A stretch of 64,000 nucleotides of DNA, from contig CALEQZ010000072.1 in assembly GCA_937908115.1 (NCBI GenBank), forward strand, positions 1 through 64,000, written 5' to 3'. This stretch comes from an uncultured Alcaligenaceae bacterium (lineage in GTDB: Bacteria; Pseudomonadota; Gammaproteobacteria; Burkholderiales; Burkholderiaceae_B). The notes beneath the pieces are model-generated. The model ran no database searches and was not told where the DNA came from. It saw nothing but the letters and a program-made list of their open reading frames with translations. How positions within the stretch are numbered: position 1 is the first letter of the stretch; every line of letters starts with the position of its first letter. A program made the translations under genes and the position numbers. Below are positions 25,149 to 32,573 of this stretch, in pieces.

Positions 25149-28013
25149 TCAGGCGGCGCGGCGCGTCAGCACCCGCTCCAGGTACCGGCCGGTATGGCTG
25201 CCCGGGGCGCGCGCGATGTCTTCGGGTGTGCCTTGGGCGACGATGCGCCCGCCGCCGTCGCCGCCTTCGGGGCCCAGGTCCACGATCCAGTCCGCGGTCT
25301 TGATGACGTCCAGGTTATGTTCGATCACGACCACGGTGTTGCCGGCGTCGACCAGCTGGTTCAGCACCTTGAGCAGCAGTTCGATGTCGTGGAAATGCAG
25401 CCCGGTGGTGGGCTCGTCCAGGATGTATAGCGTGCGTCCGGTGCTGCGCCGGGACAATTCCTGCGACAGCTTCACGCGCTGCGCCTCGCCGCCCGATAGT
25501 GTCGTGGCGCTTTGGCCAAGGCGGATGTAAGACAGGCCCACGTCGACCAGCGTGTGCAGCTTGCGTGCAATGACTGGCACCGAATCGAAATATTCCAGCG
25601 CCTGCTCCACGGTCAGGTCGAGCACTTCGCTGATGTTACGGCCGCGGTAGCGGATCTCGAGCGTCTCCCGGTTGTAGCGCTTGCCGTGGCAGACGTCGCA
25701 GGGCACATACATGTCAGGCAGGAAGTGCATCTCCACTTTGACCATGCCGTCGCCCTGGCACGCTTCGCAGCGTCCGCCCTTGACGTTGAAGCTGAACCGG
25801 CCCGGATCGTAGCCGCGCGCGCGGGCCTCGGGCACGCCGGCGAACAGTTCGCGTATGGGCGTGAACAGGCCGGTGTAGGTGGCCGGGTTGCTGCGCGGCG
25901 TGCGGCCGATGGGGCTTTGGTCCACGCTGATGATCTTGTCGAAGTGTTCCAGTCCGTCCAGCGACTCGTAGGGCGCCGGCTCGGACTGGGCGTTGTGCAG
26001 GGCGCGCGCCACCGCCACCGCCAGCGTATCGTTGATCAGCGTGGATTTGCCCGATCCGGACACGCCGGTGATGCACACCAGCTTGCCGGCCGGTATGCGC
26101 AGGTCCACGCCCTTGAGGTTGTTGCCCGTGCAGCCGCGCAGCTCCAGCCACGCCTGGTTCGGTGCCAGCGGCCGCCGCTCGGGCACGCGGATGGCGCGTG
26201 CGCCGCTCAGGTACTGGCCGGTCAGCGAGCGAGCATCGCGCTGCACGTCCTGCGGCGTGCCCTGGGCGACCACTTGCCCGCCGCGTTCGCCCGCCCCGGG
26301 CCCCATGTCCACGACCCAGTCCGCTTGGCGGATCATGTCTTCGTCGTGCTCGACCACGATGACACTGTTGCCCAGGTCGCGCAGGTGCTGCAGCGTGGCG
26401 ATCAGCCGGTCGTTGTCGCGCTGGTGCAGGCCGATGGACGGCTCGTCCAGCACGTACATGACACCGGTCAGCCCCGAGCCGATCTGGCTGGCCAGGCGGA
26501 TGCGCTGCGCCTCGCCGCCGGAGATGGTGTCGGCGCTGCGGTCCAGCGACAAATAATTGAGCCCGACGTTATTCAGGAAGGTCAGGCGCGCCTCGATCTC
26601 GCGCACGATGCGCTGGGCGATTTCCTGCTTGGCGCCGGTCAGCCGCAGGTTGCGGAACCATTCCAGGCACTGCGACAGCGGCATGGCCTCGACCTCGTAA
26701 ATGGCCAGGCCTTTTTCCTCGCCCTTGCGCTGCGCCGGCACGTCATCGCCGATGCGTACGTGGCGGGCTTCGGCGCGCAGGCGCGAGCCGCCGCATTCCG
26801 GGCAGGTCTTGACCGCGCGGTACTTGCCCAGCTCTTCGCGCACGGCAGGCGAGTCCGTTTCGCGCCAGCGCCGCTCCAGGTTGGGAATGACCCCTTCGAA
26901 GGGGTGGCGCCGCACCGAGCTGCGGCCCTTCTCGTTCAAATACAAAAAGGGAATTTCTTCGTCGCCCGAGCCATACAGCACCTTGTTGCGTATTTCTTCG
27001 GGCAGGCTTTCGAAGGGCGCCTCGATGTCGAACCCGTAGTGCGCGGCCAGGCTGCTGAGCAGCGCATGGGTAAAGGCGTTGCGCCGATCCCAGCCGCGGA
27101 TCGCGCCCGAGGCCAGGCTAAGCTCGGGGAAGGCCACGACCCGCTTGGGGTCGAAGAATCCGACCTGGCCGATGCCGTCGCAGGCCGGGCAGGCGCCGAC
27201 CGGGTTGTTGAAGCTGAACAGCCGCGGCTCCAGCTCGGGCAAGCTATGGCTGCACACCGGGCAGGCATAGCGGCTGGAGAACACGTGCTCCTGGCCGGTC
27301 TCCATGTTCAGCGCCGTGACGCGGCCTTCGCCCAGCGCCAGCGCCGTCTCGAAGCTTTCGGCCAAGCGCTGCTTGCTTTCCGGGCGCACGCGCAGCCGGT
27401 CTATCACTACGTCCACGTCGTGCTTTTCGTTCTTGCGCAGCGGCGCCATGTCGGCGATGTCGACCATCTCGCCATCGACCCGCAGCCGCACGTAGCCCTG
27501 CGCTTGGAGGCTGGCGCATTCGTCCTCGAAGCTGCCCTTGCGGGCGCGGGCGATCGGCGCCAAGATGGCCAGGCGCGTTTGCGCCGGCCAGGCCAGCACG
27601 GCGTCGACCATCTGGCTGACGCTTTGCGCCGCCAGCGGCAGGCCGTGCTCGGGGCAATAGGGCGTGCCCACCCGCGCATACAGCAGGCGCAGGTAGTCAT
27701 GCACTTCGGTAATGGTGCCGACCGTGGAGCGCGGGTTGTGTCCGGCCGCCTTTTGCTCGATGGAAATGGCCGGCGATAGCCCCTCGATCAGGTCGACGTC
27801 GGGCTTGTCCATCAGCTGCAGGAACTGGCGCGCGTAGGCCGACAGGCTTTCCACGTAGCGACGCTGTCCTTCGGCGTACAGGGTGTCGAAGGCAAGCGAG
27901 GACTTGCCCGATCCCGACAGGCCGGTGACCACCACCAGCTTGTGGCGTGGCAGGTCCACCGACACATTCTTCAGGTTGTGGGTGCGCGCACCCCGTATGC
28001 GGATGTCGTCCAT
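25149..28013 (-). CDS. uvrA: excinuclease ABC subunit A
   Basis: 954-residue damage-recognition ATPase of nucleotide excision repair. The first ABC half has Walker A GLSGSGKSS and signature SGGEAQRIRL; the second has GVSGSGKST and SGGEAQRVKL with Walker B LYILDEPTTGLHFHD. Zinc modules show CPVC...CPAC in the first half and CEAC...CDVC in the second. The start MDDIRIRGARTHNLKNV at 28013 is the family N-terminus; an upstream ATG adds ten residues. It is divergent from the MFS gene. I see no clear LexA box in the 232-base gap. Confidence 0.98.
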   Translation of the reverse strand: MDDIRIRGARTHNLKNVSVDLPRHKLVVVTGLSGSGKSSLAFDTLYAEGQRRYVESLSAYARQFLQLMDKPDVDLIEGLSPAISIEQKAAGHNPRSTVGTITEVHDYLRLLYARVGTPYCPEHGLPLAAQSVSQMVDAVLAWPAQTRLAILAPIARARKGSFEDECASLQAQGYVRLRVDGEMVDIADMAPLRKNEKHDVDVVIDRLRVRPESKQRLAESFETALALGEGRVTALNMETGQEHVFSSRYACPVCSHSLPELEPRLFSFNNPVGACPACDGIGQVGFFDPKRVVAFPELSLASGAIRGWDRRNAFTHALLSSLAAHYGFDIEAPFESLPEEIRNKVLYGSGDEEIPFLYLNEKGRSSVRRHPFEGVIPNLERRWRETDSPAVREELGKYRAVKTCPECGGSRLRAEARHVRIGDDVPAQRKGEEKGLAIYEVEAMPLSQCLEWFRNLRLTGAKQEIAQRIVREIEARLTFLNNVGLNYLSLDRSADTISGGEAQRIRLASQIGSGLTGVMYVLDEPSIGLHQRDNDRLIATLQHLRDLGNSVIVVEHDEDMIRQADWVVDMGPGAGERGGQVVAQGTPQDVQRDARSLTGQYLSGARAIRVPERRPLAPNQAWLELRGCTGNNLKGVDLRIPAGKLVCITGVSGSGKSTLINDTLAVAVARALHNAQSEPAPYESLDGLEHFDKIISVDQSPIGRTPRSNPATYTGLFTPIRELFAGVPEARARGYDPGRFSFNVKGGRCEACQGDGMVKVEMHFLPDMYVPCDVCHGKRYNRETLEIRYRGRNISEVLDLTVEQALEYFDSVPVIARKLHTLVDVGLSYIRLGQSATTLSGGEAQRVKLSQELSRRSTGRTLYILDEPTTGLHFHDIELLLKVLNQLVDAGNTVVVIEHNLDVIKTADWIVDLGPEGGDGGGRIVAQGTPEDIARAPGSHTGRYLERVLTRRAA

Positions 28014-28245
28014 CAGGCGGCTGAAAGCTTTTTCCAAGGCCAACTTGGAACTATAGCGCGCCGCAACATCGCGCGCGCCGGGCCGGTGCAGCCTGATTTG
28101 CCGGGCGGCCGCCGGGGCCGCCGGCGGCGGCTGGTACTATAGCGCGCCATGGCCGGCCGCGCGCCCGTTTCGCGCGCGGCGCCTTGCCCGCCTTTGCCCT
28201 GTCCACGGGCCGCCAAGCCTGTCTTTGTGCGACCCGCAAGTTTTC

Positions 28246-29427
28246 ATGCCAGCCGTTTCCTCTCTCAAGATGACCCCGGATGAGCGCCGGGCCAGCGTGG
28301 CGCTGGCCGGGCTGTTCGCCTGCCGTATGCTCGGCCTGTTCCTGCTGTTGCCCGTGTTCGCCGTGGCAGCCCGGGGGCTGCCTGGCGGCGATGACCCCGC
28401 GCGCGTGGGGCTGGCGCTGGGGATATATGGCCTGACGCAGGCCTTCATGCAGATCCCTTTCGGCCTGGCCTCGGACCGCTGGGGCCGCCGTCCGGTCGTG
28501 CTCGCCGGCTTGGTGCTGTTCGTGGCCGGCAGCATCGTTTGCGCGCTGGCCGGTGACGTGTTTTGGATCACCGTGGGTCGCGCCATCCAGGGCGCCGGGG
28601 CGATTTCCGCCGCGGTGACCGCCTGGCTGGCCGACGCCACCCGCGACGAGGTCCGCACCCGCGCCATGGCCATGGTCGGCGGCTCCATCGGCCTGGCCTT
28701 TGCCGCATCCCTGGTGCTCGCGCCGGTGCTGGTGGGCTGGGGCGGGCTGCCGGGGCTTTTCTGGACCATCGCCTGCCTGGGCCTGGCCTGCATCGCGGTG
28801 GCCTGCTGGGTCGTGCCCGACGCGCCGCGCGCAGTGCCACAGGCGGCGCCCGCCCGGCCGCGCCAAGTGCTGATGCACCGCGACCTGTTGCGGCTTAACG
28901 CCGGCGTCTTCGTCCTGCACATGATCCAGGTCGCGCTCTTCGTCGTGGTGCCGGCCTTGCTGGCGCGGCTGGGTGGCCTGGCGGCGCAGGACCTGTGGAA
29001 GGTCTACCTGCCCGTGATCGTGCTGTCGTTCGTGCTGATGGTGCCGGTGATCTTCGCAGCTGAAAAACGCCGCGCGCACCGCGGCGCGCTGCGCGCGGCG
29101 GTGGCGGGCCTGGCGCTCGTTTGCGCGCTGATGCCGCTGGCCAGTCACGGTTTCTTCGCCATGGCCGCCGCGCTGACGGGCTTTTTCGTGGTGTTCAACG
29201 TGCTGGAGGCGTTGCAGCCCTCGCTGGTGTCGCGCACCGCGCCGCCAGCCTTCAAGGGGCTGGCGCTGGGCTTTTACAACACCGCGCAGGCGGCCGGCCT
29301 GTTTTTGGGCGGTACGGCCGGCGGCAGGTTGGCCTCGGCCGCCGGCCCGTCAGCCGTGTTCCTGGCCGCGGCCGGGCTGGCGCTGCTTTGGCTGGCGCTG
29401 GCGTGGGGGATGAAGCCGGTGCGCTAA
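28246..29427 (+). CDS. MFS transporter (YajR-like)
   Basis: 393-residue, 12-helix major facilitator protein. Motif A is GLASDRWGRRPVVLAG in loop 2-3, and the antiporter motif region ITVGRAIQGAGAISAAVTAW follows. Lengths and loops match the YajR-type putative efflux carriers that neighbour uvrA and ssb in many betaproteobacteria. Starts are possible at 28225, 28246 and 28270; 28246 (MPAVSSLKMTPDERR) is a compromise without a strong ribosome binding site. Substrate unknown. A strong hairpin lies 50 bases after the stop. Confidence 0.88.
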   Translation: MPAVSSLKMTPDERRASVALAGLFACRMLGLFLLLPVFAVAARGLPGGDDPARVGLALGIYGLTQAFMQIPFGLASDRWGRRPVVLAGLVLFVAGSIVCALAGDVFWITVGRAIQGAGAISAAVTAWLADATRDEVRTRAMAMVGGSIGLAFAASLVLAPVLVGWGGLPGLFWTIACLGLACIAVACWVVPDAPRAVPQAAPARPRQVLMHRDLLRLNAGVFVLHMIQVALFVVVPALLARLGGLAAQDLWKVYLPVIVLSFVLMVPVIFAAEKRRAHRGALRAAVAGLALVCALMPLASHGFFAMAAALTGFFVVFNVLEALQPSLVSRTAPPAFKGLALGFYNTAQAAGLFLGGTAGGRLASAAGPSAVFLAAAGLALLWLALAWGMKPVR

Positions 29428-29475
29428 GTCGCGGTGCCGCTCGGGTGCGGCGATCGATGCCGGCCGGTGTGCACG

Positions 29476-29500
29476 GGCGTGGCCCGGCGCGGGCCACGCC
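29476..29500. terminator. 11-base perfect hairpin after the MFS gene
   Basis: GGCGTGGCCCG, loop GCG, CGGGCCACGCC. The stem is perfect over 11 pairs and sits between the MFS stop and the ssb promoter. No T-run follows, so termination would depend on the very stable stem. Confidence 0.5.
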
Positions 29501-29574
29501 TAGGCGCAGGCATCGGGTACGGCTCCATGGCGCAGCCGCCGCCTTTGGGGCGGACAGAAGCATCCCACCCGGAT

Positions 29575-29602
29575 TTGTCGCCCCCGCCTTATCGTCGATA
29601 AT
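29575..29602 (+). promoter_or_regulatory. sigma-70-like promoter for ssb
   Basis: TTGTCG at 29575-29580 and GATAAT at 29597-29602, separated by 16 bases, 150 bases before the ssb start. The rest of the 326-base gap (29428-29753) holds only the hairpin noted above; I see no further gene there. Confidence 0.45.
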
Positions 29603-29753
29603 AGCTATCTAGGACACACTTACAGTGCCCCGCTCCAGCGGGCAGCCGTCGCCCGCGCGGGGTGTGCGGTTGCCGTGGCCGGGGCATTCAACGGTTTCAC
29701 ACGCGGGGCGGGCCGCATGACGCAGCTAGCCGCGCGCGACAAGGGAGATAGCC

Positions 29754-30230
29754 ATGGCCTCGGTCAACAAAGTCATTCTCGTCGGCAATCTGGGCCGCGA
29801 CCCGGAAGTCCGCTACAGCCCCGACGGCGCGGCGATCTGCAACGTGTCGATCGCCACTACCTCCCAATGGAAAGACAAGGCCACGGGCGAGCGCCGCGAG
29901 GAAACCGAATGGCATCGCGTGGTCTTCTATAACCGCCTGGCCGAAATCGCCGGCGAATACCTGCGCAAGGGCCGCTCGGTCTACGTCGAAGGGCGCCTGA
30001 AGACGCGCAAGTGGCAAGACAAGGACGGCATCGAGCGCTATACCACCGAGATCATCGCCGACCAGATGCAAATGCTGGGCGGCCGCGCCGATGCCGAAGG
30101 TGGCGGCTATGGGGATGCCCCGGCACCGCGCCAGCAGGCTGCCCGCCCGGCGCCCGCGCCCCGGCCGGCCGCGCCGGCCGCCAGCGGCGGGGCCAACCTG
30201 TCGGACATGGACGACGATATTCCGTTTTGA
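29754..30230 (+). CDS. ssb: single-stranded DNA-binding protein
   Basis: 158-residue SSB. The OB-fold starts MASVNKVILVGNLGRDPEVRY and includes ISIA-like strand NVSIATTSQWKDK, TEWHRVVFYNRLAEIAGEYL and GRLKTRKWQDKDG. A Pro/Ala/Gln-rich linker follows and the protein ends in the acidic protein-docking tip DMDDDIPF. AAGGGAGA stands just before the start. A Rho-independent terminator follows the gene. The uvrA-MFS-ssb order groups two DNA repair/replication genes around the carrier. Confidence 0.98.
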   Translation: MASVNKVILVGNLGRDPEVRYSPDGAAICNVSIATTSQWKDKATGERREETEWHRVVFYNRLAEIAGEYLRKGRSVYVEGRLKTRKWQDKDGIERYTTEIIADQMQMLGGRADAEGGGYGDAPAPRQQAARPAPAPRPAAPAASGGANLSDMDDDIPF

Positions 30231-30266
30231 CGTGCTTGGGCGGTCCGCCCAAGCCGTCGCGCTATC

Positions 30267-30297
30267 GGCCCGCGGCCTTTCGGCTGCGGGCCTTTTC
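30267..30297 (+). terminator. Rho-independent terminator of ssb
   Basis: GGCCCGCGGCC, loop TTTC, GGCTGCGGGCC, then TTTTC. The stem is 11 pairs with one G-U, followed by a T-run. Confidence 0.8.
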
Positions 30298-30456
30298 ATT
30301 TCCGGCTGCCCCGTTGCCTGGACGCGGCCGGGTGGTGTACCCGGCCGGGCGGCGGTGGCTGCAGCGTGGATGCCAGGCGCCGGCAAGTCAACGCGCCATA
30401 GGGCTGTAGCACCGTAGCAACTTTTTACAAAACAACCTGGGGTTAACCCTTGCTTT

Positions 30457-30475
30457 ATCTATCTACTAGTAGATA
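30457..30475. promoter_or_regulatory. operator copy 1 (TATCTACT/AGTAGATA palindrome)
   Basis: ATCTATCTACTAGTAGATA. The inner 16 bases, 30460-30475, form a perfect palindrome TATCTACTAGTAGATA. It overlaps the -10 region of the candidate promoter, the position expected for a repressor site. Confidence 0.65.
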
Positions 30476-30596
30476 AGATACGCCCATCGACACGACGGAA
30501 GCAGCAAGCCGGCGGGTCGAGAGGAAGGAAGTACCGCAGCAGGACGCAGTAGGAACCCTGAGCAAGCCTTGACCGGCATTTTTTATTTAGCCATCC

Positions 30597-30618
30597 ATCT
30601 ATCTACTAGTAGATAGAT
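30597..30618. promoter_or_regulatory. operator copy 2 (22-base perfect palindrome)
   Basis: ATCTATCTACT followed directly by its exact reverse complement AGTAGATAGAT. The left 19 bases are identical to operator copy 1. It ends 42 bases before the first DUF4148 start. Confidence 0.65.
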
Positions 30619-30660
30619 CAACACAAGACCCGTCACTGACTCTCACTAGGAGAAATCACC

Positions 30661-30963
30661 ATGAAGACCTTTGCATCTGCCTTGATCCTGTCCGCCTCGT
30701 TCCTGGGTGCCGCGCACGCCGGCGAACTGGATTGGCCGCCCCCCCTGGATACGACCAGCACGCTGACCCGTGCCGAAGTCCTGCAACAACTGGCCGAAGC
30801 CCGTGCCACCGGCGAAATCCCCAACGGCGAGCAAGCCTACCCGGCCACGCCCCGGGCGTCCGAAACCCGCCTGACCCGCGACCAAGTGCTGCAGGAACTG
30901 CGCGCCGCCCGCGCCGCTGGATTGATCGTCAACGGCGAACAAGCCTATCCCGCGCACGGCTAA
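30661..30963 (+). CDS. DUF4148 exported protein, copy 1
   Basis: 100-residue secreted protein. A signal peptide MKTFASALILSASFLGAAHA precedes GELDWPP. The mature part contains two DUF4148 repeats of about 30 residues, each of the form LTR-x-x-V-LQ-x-L-x-x-AR-A-x-G-x-I-x-NGEQAYP (about residues 35-63 and 70-98). DUF4148 proteins are common and multi-copy in Bordetella, Achromobacter and Burkholderia; the function is unknown. A ribosome binding site AGGAG lies about 7 bases upstream. The second copy follows after 67 bases with its own operator-like site. Confidence 0.88.
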   Translation: MKTFASALILSASFLGAAHAGELDWPPPLDTTSTLTRAEVLQQLAEARATGEIPNGEQAYPATPRASETRLTRDQVLQELRAARAAGLIVNGEQAYPAHG

Positions 30964-30979
30964 GTTTTTTTAACCCGGT

Positions 30980-30999
30980 TATCTACCTATTGATAGATA
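30980..30999. promoter_or_regulatory. operator copy 3 (imperfect)
   Basis: TATCTACCTATTGATAGATA between the two DUF4148 genes. Eight of ten positions match between arms, and the outer TATCTA/TAGATA are shared with copies 1 and 2. It suggests that the second gene also has its own regulated promoter. Confidence 0.5.
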
Positions 31000-31030
31000 G
31001 TTTTGATACTGTACCATCAGGAGTATTGAC

Positions 31031-31330
31031 ATGAAAACCCTCGTATCCGCCCTCGTTCTGTCTGCCGGTTTCTTCGGCGCCGCGCAAGCCGGTGAGTTGG
31101 ATTGGCCGCCCGCGGTCGAAGCGGCGTCGACGGTCAGCCGTGCGCAAGTCGTGCAAGAACTGGCCCAGGCCCGTGCCGCCGGCCAGATCGTCAACGGCGA
31201 GCAAGCCTACCCGGTCGTCGCGCAAGCCACGCAGCAAGCCAGCCGCGAGCAAGTGCGCCGTGACCTGGCCCAGGCCCGTGCCGCCGGCCAGATCACGAAT
31301 GGTGAACAGAGCTACCCTGCCGCAAGCTAA
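31031..31330 (+). CDS. DUF4148 exported protein, copy 2
   Basis: 99-residue paralogue of the preceding gene. It has the same signal peptide plan (MKTLVSALVLSAGFFGAAQA) and the same mature start GELDWPP, followed by two repeats ending NGEQAYP and NGEQSYP. The repeats inside this copy are more alike than those in copy 1 (both contain LAQARAAGQI), so this copy may have undergone recent internal duplication or gene conversion. AGGAG stands before the start. A TetR gene follows. Confidence 0.88.
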   Translation: MKTLVSALVLSAGFFGAAQAGELDWPPAVEAASTVSRAQVVQELAQARAAGQIVNGEQAYPVVAQATQQASREQVRRDLAQARAAGQITNGEQSYPAAS

Positions 31331-31450
31331 TGCACGCCGTAAAGAGAGGACCGGGCCGCCATGTCGGTTCCCGCGTCCTCCAGCGGGCGGCAAGCCGGTT
31401 TCACGGGGGCGCCGGCAACAGTACACTTGCGGCATAGCAAGGAAGACATC

Positions 31451-32071
31451 ATGAACGCAGCCATCCCCGCCAGCACGCGCGAGCAGTTGCTCGCCCAAGC
31501 GCAGAAGCTTATCCGCAGCCGCGGCTACCATGGCTTTAGCTACCGCGACCTGGCTGCGGTGGTGGGCGTCAAGACGTCCAGCATCCACTATTACTTTCCC
31601 TGCAAGGACGACCTGGTCAACTGCGCGCTCAAGGATTATTCCGACCACGCCAGGGCCAGCCTGCAGGCCATCGACCCGAAACTGCCTGCGCGCGAGCGCC
31701 TGCAGCGCTACGCCGAGCTGATGGAAAGCCACGCCTGCCAAGGCGACCAGCTGTGCATGGGCACCATGCTGGCGGCCGATATGTTGGCGCTTCCGGAGGA
31801 GGCCCGGGCCGAACTGCAAAAGTTCTTCCGCGTGCACGAAGAATGGATTGCCGGCGTGCTCGCCGATGGCAAGCGCGACGGCACGCTGCGCTTTGCCGGG
31901 ACGCCCGAGGACACGGCGCGCACCGTGTTTGCCACCCTGCAGGGATGCCTGCTCGTGGCGCGCCTGTTCAAGGTCCCGCCGCGCATGGGCGAATCGCTCG
32001 CTACGCTTTATATGCCCGAGGGCGAGGCTAAACCGGCTCCAGCGTCCGATACGGCGGCTCCGGCAGCCTGA
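31451..32071 (+). CDS. TetR-family transcriptional regulator
   Basis: 206-residue TetR repressor. The N-terminal helix-turn-helix is REQLLAQAQKLIRSRGYHGF then SYRDLAAVVGVKTSSIHYYF, followed by CKDDLVNCAL. The C-terminal ligand domain contains CQGDQLCMGTMLAADMLALP with two cysteines close together, typical of the YxaF/LmrA-like C-terminal family. Start MNAAIPASTREQ at 31451 is chosen over an upstream ATG that adds low-complexity residues. It follows the two DUF4148 genes on the same strand and is the best candidate to bind their palindromes. Its 3' end overlaps the convergent MOSC gene by 44 bases. Confidence 0.92.
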   Translation: MNAAIPASTREQLLAQAQKLIRSRGYHGFSYRDLAAVVGVKTSSIHYYFPCKDDLVNCALKDYSDHARASLQAIDPKLPARERLQRYAELMESHACQGDQLCMGTMLAADMLALPEEARAELQKFFRVHEEWIAGVLADGKRDGTLRFAGTPEDTARTVFATLQGCLLVARLFKVPPRMGESLATLYMPEGEAKPAPASDTAAPAA

Positions 32072-32573
32072 CGCGGATGGCATCGCCGGCCTTGACCGTA
32101 CCGCCGGCGACGACCACCGCCATGACACCCGCCTTGCGCACCAGCCGGCCTTGCGCATCGCGCGCCAGCACCGCGGCGGTCAGCCCCGCCTGATAGTGAT
32201 CCAGCTGCGCGCACGGATTGCGCAGCCCGGTGACCCGCACCACGGCAGTTTGGCCCAATTGCAGCAGCGCGCCTTGCGGCAGGCCAAGCAGATCCACGCC
32301 GCGCGTGGTGATGTTTTCTCCCATGACGCCCGGGGACACCCTGAAGCCCTTGGCACGCAGTTCGTCGAGCAATTCCTCGTGCAACAGGTGCAGCTGCCGC
32401 AGATTGGTCTGCGTCGGGTCGCGCGCCAAGCGCGAGCGGTGCTTGACGGTGACGCCGGCGTGCGCATCGCCTTGCACGCCCCAGCCGGCGATGAGGGTGA
32501 CCGCTTCCCGCACCGCCTTGCTGAACCCGTGCGCAGGGCTGGCGGCCACCGCGATGACGCGCGCTTGCGTCAC
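32028..32573 (-). CDS. MOSC-domain protein coupled to phnM
   Basis: 181-residue MOSC-domain protein. It contains GWGVQGDAHAG, GVMGENITTRGVDL, and the conserved Cys in VTGLRNPCAQLDHYQ that gives this fold its sulfur-carrying role in molybdenum-cofactor sulfurases and in YiiM-type proteins. The start is a GTG at 32571-32573 that overlaps the phnM stop TGA as GTGA, so translation is coupled to phnM and this is the last gene of the phnGHIJKLM operon. A function in phosphonate breakdown is not established to my knowledge. Confidence 0.85.
   Translation of the reverse strand: MTQARVIAVAASPAHGFSKAVREAVTLIAGWGVQGDAHAGVTVKHRSRLARDPTQTNLRQLHLLHEELLDELRAKGFRVSPGVMGENITTRGVDLLGLPQGALLQLGQTAVVRVTGLRNPCAQLDHYQAGLTAAVLARDAQGRLVRKAGVMAVVVAGGTVKAGDAIRVRLPEPPYRTLEPV

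Larger units (their letters stand above)
30298..30660 (+). other. long regulatory leader before the DUF4148 pair
   Basis: 363 bases without a recognisable gene. They hold a candidate promoter (TTGCTT at 30450-30455, TAAGAT at 30474-30479, 18-base spacer) whose spacer and -10 are covered by the first operator palindrome. A second operator copy lies 140 bases downstream, closer to the first gene. A T-rich run after GACCGGCA (about 30578-30587) may weakly terminate or pause. The leader is much longer than usual in this genome. Confidence 0.5.
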
